NCBI GenBank assembly: GCA_009767595.1
Contig: VSDK01024160.1
Span: 883,458-947,457 of the forward strand
Direction: 5' to 3'
Length of the DNA stretch: 64,000 nucleotides
Source of the DNA: Symbiodinium kawagutii
Lineage: Eukaryota; Sar; Dinophyceae; Suessiales; Symbiodiniaceae
This document shows, piece after piece, positions 62,029-64,000 of the stretch; position 1 is the stretch's first letter; every line of letters starts with the position of its first letter. Both the position numbers and the translations under genes were made by a program. The notes below the pieces were generated by a model. The model did not search any database, was not told the DNA's origin, and worked only from the letters and a program-made list of their open reading frames with translations.

Positions 62029-62147
62029 ATGGCTGTGGGTCGAAACCCCGTACCCCTGGTTCCCCTATGATTAGCCATTGTCTTCCCACTATTATTGCTG
62101 GTCATCATAAGCCATCATTGATGGTTAATATTGACGCATAGCCATAT
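62029..62147 (+). repeat. MITE-like element, family A, copy 10
   Basis: CATGGCTGTGGGTCGAAACC to TTGACGCATAGCCATAT with the conserved CCCCTGGTTCCCCTATGATT core. Confidence 0.78.
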
Positions 62148-62719
62148 CACCAGCAGTCATGATGTCTTTCCTTCGTGGATTTACTGGCATCGCCCTGCAT
62201 CATTTGGGTGGCGGAGCTCGTAGCTCAGACTCTAGGCTTGATCTGTGGGCTCGCCATCACATCAGTTGTAAGCTGTCACCCGCGTTGTTTCCAGTGCATG
62301 CCAGTCGGGACATTCATCATGGTGAATGTTTTATAATGAATGGTTTTTGTGTTGAGTATATGTTGATCATTGATGATTGTTTGTTGTTGTACACCATCAA
62401 TTGTGGATTAACTGTGGGTTTCTCATGTGTGACTCGAGTCTTTGGTCCATTTGGGCCCCATTTTTTCTCAACTCTAGTAGCTGCGAACTGTGGGAATGGC
62501 CGTTGCTGTAGTGATAAGGTGCTGATTCACCAAAAAAAGGCTTCGTTGCTGCATTTGCCCACACGATTGACGCGCCACGTGATGGTTAAGGATGTTGTTC
62601 AATAGTGATTATTGATGATCCATGAGTGTCCATGCCCTTGTTTGATGAATAATGGTCTAAGACTGGCCATAGTCCAGGGATGAATTTTCCAACTCTTGGT
62701 CGCAACTAGGGCATACTAG

Positions 62720-62791
62720 GGCAACGCGACGGCGCAAACCGCTGAGGCATCAAATCAGAAAGCTGATCTTCGAACGTCGGGGACCCGGTAG
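62720..62791 (+). CDS. Weak terminal-exon candidate
   Basis: After TACTAG|, reads GNATAQTAEASNQKADLRTS to a TAG. A second frame (basic, RATRRRKPLRHQIRKLIF) is also open for longer. Unidentified. Confidence 0.25.
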   Translation, partial: GNATAQTAEASNQKADLRTSGTR

Positions 62792-63665
62792 CCGTTCAAC
62801 CTTTCAAGGCCGTCCCCAGGGATCTCGCGACCGATCTGAGGAACTGTTATTGCTGGGGATCCTCACAATCTTTGCTTTGGTGTTCAATTTTGTCAGTTTG
62901 GGCTCATACTGGTCCTATTCCCTATTATCAGTCATCATCCCCTTATCAATAACCACTGTCAACCATTATTAGCCAGCATAAATCTGCTCATGCCTCAACC
63001 ATGATCATAGCATTGACCGGAAGTCATACGGCTGGGGCAGACTGAAACCCAAGATCCAGCACCCACTTGAAGCTTGGCAAACCACCAGTGCAGCATGGAC
63101 CGCTTCAAGGGGAGATGTCTCCGTAGGCCTCAGATATGAAGAATCAAATCATTGGAACGGCAGCCCTGATTGCACACTCAAACTGGCACTGTGTTTTGAA
63201 AAAAATCTGATGACAAGAAACTGTCCCGAATCTATGTAGTTCAGTGGCATTTCCAATCACCAACCATCAAGCACCATAAGATACCCTAAGCTAACCTCAA
63301 CCACTCTTATAAGTCATAATTGGATTAATTCCCTGGCAACTCGTTGTTGGAAACGGTTTCGCATGCCATCGCAGACGCATGGCAAATAAGGACATTCCAG
63401 CCCCTACGGCCTCTTGAAGAGCATTCAGACCAAGCCCGTCCTGAGCTGAGTGGAGTTATGGCCTAGGCTTGCCCAGAGCCGTTCAGATTGCCCAGAATTG
63501 GAAGCATAGAACGCCAGCAGTTGGATGTACAACGAAGTAGCTAGGTATAGAACAGAATGGTGCACCGCGCCCCAAAATCATTGCTTTCCAGTGCGTAATT
63601 AGGATTCAGTTTGGGGGATCAAATCCCAGGCACCCTGCATGACCGCTGGGCCCTGTCGATTTTCC

Positions 63666-63809
63666 ATGGACCTCAGCAGACCGCTGCAGGTCGATGGGAA
63701 GGGCTACAGCTCAATCACTTGGAGCGTCGATGAAGAGGTGGAATACGTGCGGCCGCCAGAACCAGAGGCGGTGGAAGTGGCACAGCGATACGCCCTCCAA
63801 GGGATGTAG
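63666..63809 (+). CDS. Candidate exon or small ORF
   Basis: From ATG 63666, 47 codons to TAG: DLSRPLQVDGKGYSSITWSV then DEEVEYVRPPEPEAVEVAQR. Acidic, well mixed and GC-rich at third positions, better than neighbouring frames. It may be an internal exon with the true acceptor at CCTCAG|CAG. No family recognised. Confidence 0.45.
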   Translation: MDLSRPLQVDGKGYSSITWSVDEEVEYVRPPEPEAVEVAQRYALQGM

Positions 63810-64000
63810 CTGTGGGATGCTGTGGGTATCTTGGCCCCCTGATGAACATCCCATAGATGACCAGTCACTAGTCCAACTGGAGGGGTGTTCACATACTCAC
63901 GTTTGGGTTGCTTGATCATTGACCCGTAGCTTTTGTTTGATGCTAATTGACGTCAAGTCGAGAGGTCTTCGAAGGTTTTGGAGCATCTGGGGTTCCTGCT

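Noticed and set aside
3389..62147. Regularly spaced repeats considered as a CRISPR array
   Set aside because: Copies are 115-123 bp, in both orientations and kilobases apart; the window is eukaryotic.
62159..62605. 148-codon ORF after the last family A copy
   Set aside because: Only the first 35 codons are protein-like; the remainder is AT-rich with rare-residue runs, so it is not reported as a gene.
1..64000. tRNA, rRNA, snRNA and spliced-leader RNA genes
   Set aside because: No cloverleaf, rRNA core sequence, or leader followed by a GT donor and Sm-like site was seen; the only leader copy lacks the downstream intron part of an SL RNA gene.

Overview
The window looks like nuclear DNA of a dinoflagellate; family and genus cannot be told from it. 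The best evidence is a full 22-nt copy of the dinoflagellate spliced leader at 42122-42143. Supporting signs are exons as short as 48-49 nt separated by long introns, probable GC and GA splice donors next to GT donors, mostly plus-strand coding, sparse coding overall, and a heavy load of short inverted-repeat elements. No bacterial operons, CRISPR arrays, rRNA or tRNA genes were seen.

Layout. 1-22.7 kb is mostly repeats, microsatellites and short isolated exon candidates that I cannot name, including two minus-strand ones (11.3-11.6 and 14.0-14.1 kb). 22.8-24.3 kb encodes a long coiled-coil protein interrupted by an 11-N gap. 24.5-27.7 kb is repeat-rich. 27.7-28.4 kb has ankyrin-repeat exons. 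From 28.9 to 49.6 kb about seventeen short plus-strand exons encode one SAP-like helix-loop-helix module after another; several neighbouring pairs join in phase, so this is probably one long gene of 20 kb or more. A non-LTR retrotransposon with spliced-leader 5' end, two ORF regions, poly-A tail and target-site duplication (42.1-46.8 kb) sits in one of its introns, 26 bp before the probable acceptor of the next exon.

Next comes a compact three-exon J-domain (DnaJ-like) gene at 50.2-54.8 kb whose joined length is an exact multiple of three (114 residues). Its 3.4-kb second intron holds, on the same strand, a large intronless ORF (51.65-53.76 kb) with a signal peptide and glycosyltransferase-like features, also broken by an N gap. 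55-59 kb has further short exon candidates. 59.4-61.25 kb is a 5'-truncated, frameshifted second non-LTR retrotransposon. 61.3-64 kb returns to repeats and isolated exon candidates.

At least four families of short terminal-inverted-repeat elements fill the introns and intergenic DNA; family A alone has ten copies. Exon boundaries are inferred from reading frame, codon use and AG acceptors and should be read as approximate unless an exact phase match is stated.
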